Positions 62,721-64,000 of a stretch of DNA of 64,000 nucleotides are shown here, one piece after another. The stretch comes from JARRQJ01 sp963810615 (GTDB taxonomy: Bacteria > Pseudomonadota > Gammaproteobacteria > DRLM01). The stretch's first letter is position 1. Each line of letters begins with the position of its first letter. The notes under the pieces were generated by a model. It ran no database searches, had not been told where the DNA came from, and saw only the letters and a list, made by a program, of their open reading frames with translations. The stretch lies in the NCBI GenBank assembly GCA_963810615.1, contig CAWEOA010000004.1, forward strand, positions 11,799-75,798. Direction: 5' to 3'. The translations under genes were made by a program, and so were the position numbers.

Positions 62721-63107
62721 TTAACCTTTCACCTTCTCGATCATGTGGTTGATGACCATGCTATGCTCGTGCTGAGGGCTAAACATCACAATTTCAGCGT
62801 CAGCGTCTACCTTAACGTTGTGACCGGGAGGCCAGTAAAAAAGATCATTCGCGTTTACTGTCTCCTGTGCACCATGCTCATCTGTCGTCGTAAGTTGGCC
62901 GCGTAAGACGAAGCCCCAGTGGGGGCACTGGCACGAATCACCTTGCAGGCCCTGAAATAATGGGGTGGTATCGACGCCCGCCGAGAGACTAAAGTATTCA
63001 CAGCTAAACTTTCCAAGCCCAGTTGCGTCCCCGAAATCCAATCGCTGACGAATCACGGCACCTGGGATCTTCATTTTGACGTCCACGTCCTCTTTGGCGA
63101 TTCGCAT
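62721..63107 (-). CDS. Cupin-domain protein
   Basis: A 128-residue single-domain cupin: CPHWGFVLRGQLTT and the second motif NDLFYWPPGHNVKV, DAEIVMFSP. The first motif has only one of the usual two His (CPHWG), so metal binding is uncertain. An AGGAG ribosome binding site lies before the ATG. It stands alone. Small cupins of this kind are often sensors or isomerases; no specific role can be given. Confidence 0.75.
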   Translation of the reverse strand: MRIAKEDVDVKMKIPGAVIRQRLDFGDATGLGKFSCEYFSLSAGVDTTPLFQGLQGDSCQCPHWGFVLRGQLTTTDEHGAQETVNANDLFYWPPGHNVKVDADAEIVMFSPQHEHSMVINHMIEKVKG

Positions 63108-63725
63108 GGTTATTTCTCCTATGTAGTTTCAAACGCTCTATATATAGTAGTCGCTTATTGGCCGGTAGCAGGCCTTCAAGGTCTTAATTCATCCGACAAC
63201 TCTATCCAATCAAATGAGCATTGCTCAGCTTGATTGGCGCCAGGTTAGCACCTGGGGCTTCTTTGGGGGCCACTTTCAGAATCCGCTCTAGTCGTAATAT
63301 TAAAACTCAACATGTTACCGGCGTTGTTCGGTTGATGAGCAACACCAATTTAATACTAGGGCATAACTACACATGCCCTAGTAAGTACCAGTTACTTCAG
63401 CAGTTAGCCCCTACCCCACTATCTCTCCTTTCGGTCTCAAAAGGTGCCAATAAGTCGTCGCATGGTCATGACCTGACCCCAGCACGCAATTGGTAGTCAT
63501 AAATTTCGAGAGGTCCGCTTCCGACATTGTAGGATCACAAGGTTTTGATTTTGCGTATTTTTGTACATGAGGGACGTTGTGGGATTTCATGGAATTACTA
63601 TTAATTAGAATTATGCGGATATTTATTTAACCAAACCCAGCATACTTGCAGGGAACATCTATCATGGCAAAACCTCCAATCTATACACCCAGACTGATTT
63701 TGGGCTTAACGAGAGGAGGTGCTCC
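63108..63725. other. Intergenic, about 620 bp, with several hairpins
   Basis: No gene supported. It contains the hairpin group described separately and the RBS of the small gene at 63726. Confidence 0.45.
63206..63382. ncRNA. Group of strong hairpins, possible structured RNA
   Basis: Three separate hairpins: CCAATCAA/TTGATTGG enclosing GAGC/GCTC (63206-63237); CCAGGT-TAGC-ACCTGG (63240-63255); and ACTAGGGCAT/ATGCCCTAGT with an 8-base loop (63355-63382). None has a U-tract. Their density in a gene-free stretch suggests a structured RNA or DNA element of unknown class. Confidence 0.3.
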
Positions 63726-63848
63726 ATGTTCATCGCATTTCCAAGAAATTATCTGCCACTCGAGATTTTCGCGGCCGCTACAGTCATATTTTTCGCGGGT
63801 TTGTGGACCATGAGCGTGATAACTAGAAATAAAGACAAGCATCATTAA
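63726..63848 (+). CDS. 40-residue single-TM protein
   Basis: The protein starts MFIAFPRNYLPLE, then has one helix (IFAAATVIFFAGLWTMSVI) and a basic tail TRNKDKHH. The RBS GAGAGGAGG is 6 bases before the ATG. With the helix first and the basic tail inside, the orientation is N-out/C-in, opposite to that of the protein encoded at 62007-62111. It resembles small subunits of oxidases or transporters, but no family is recognised. Confidence 0.6.
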   Translation: MFIAFPRNYLPLEIFAAATVIFFAGLWTMSVITRNKDKHH

Positions 63849-64000
63849 ACCTTCGCTCGGTTCTGAGTATAGGCAGATTAAACGCCCTTTTTGTCCAACC
63901 CAACGGTGGAGATTGTGCCGCGGACCTTGAGAAGCGTGACAGGACGTCCCTGTCAACTCTCGTGCACTCGCTCTCACGGCACTCTATCTTCTGCCTCGGT

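Noticed and set aside
63221..63496. 91-codon plus-strand frame near the window end
   Set aside because: It runs through the hairpin cluster, is Ser/Arg-rich without pattern and lacks a ribosome binding site.
1..64000. Numerous long antisense and overlapping open frames (for example opposite the ABC permease, oxidase and carbamoyltransferase genes)
   Set aside because: They mirror well-supported genes in G+C-rich DNA, have no recognisable domains and show biased, low-complexity composition.
1..64000. CRISPR arrays, tRNA or rRNA genes
   Set aside because: No regularly spaced direct repeats, no tRNA cloverleaf or T-loop motif and no rRNA segment were seen.

Overview
The window looks like the chromosome of a free-living gammaproteobacterium. 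The evidence is a CheV and GGDEF/EAL signalling set, a [4Fe-4S]-type CysH, a C-type (cbb3) haem-copper oxidase, an Opu-type osmoprotectant transporter, NhaA and other ion antiporters, and a PEP-CTERM exopolysaccharide-type protein behind a sigma-54-like promoter. A salt-tolerant, possibly sulfur-oxidising relative of the Ectothiorhodospira/Thiohalo- groups fits, but no ribosomal or other marker gene is present to prove it. No tRNA, rRNA or CRISPR array was seen. All calls come from reading the sequence; no database search was run.

Layout. 0-2.5 kb: a lipoprotein, a fungal-type cytosine deaminase homologue and a frameshifted P-loop kinase. 2.5-6.8 kb: a MacB/HlyD-like ABC export operon (minus strand). 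7.2-8.1 kb: cheV. 8.4-11.3 kb: an ECF42-type sigma factor operon with two DGPF/YciI proteins, a VOC protein and a broken MarR-like gene. 11.4-19.3 kb: the most interesting block, on the plus strand. A structured leader precedes a small membrane protein, an M20 carbamoylase, an isochorismatase-fold amidase, a tiny membrane protein, an ATCase-like carbamoyltransferase lacking the aspartate-binding residues, an AsnB-like amidotransferase and an osmoprotectant-type ABC transporter. I propose it makes, recycles and takes up a carbamoylated amino-acid amide such as N-alpha-carbamoyl-glutamine amide, an osmolyte known from Ectothiorhodospira.

19.4-28.4 kb: a sulfotransferase remnant, a nickel/cobalt permease, an HPP protein, CysH, a STAS-like protein, a PAS-PAS-GAF-GGDEF-EAL protein and a GST. 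28.8-32 kb: an unusual single-polypeptide oxidase (CcoN, CcoO and two more cytochrome c domains) with a coupled small membrane subunit. 32-46.8 kb: a stress/ion-homeostasis island (rhodanese, PRC-barrel, six-hairpin glycosidase, S2P protease with CBS domains, CPA antiporter, broken NDH-2, CBS protein, PLD-VTT-EEP lipid module, NhaA, ferritin-like protein). It is bounded by an FNR/DNR-like regulator, and FNR-type palindromes lie in front of several of these genes.

47-50.7 kb: a PEP-CTERM gene and a coupled metallopeptidase/ATP-grasp pair. 50.7-64 kb: a more A+T-rich, gene-poor accessory region. It holds five copies of a palindromic repeat, two copies of a second repeat, an IS3-family element, an Mrr-like nuclease, lipoproteins, two SpoIIAA-like proteins, a cupin, and three membrane proteins of 34-40 residues with strong ribosome binding sites. 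Several genes carry frameshifts, reflecting either real decay or base-level errors in the assembly.
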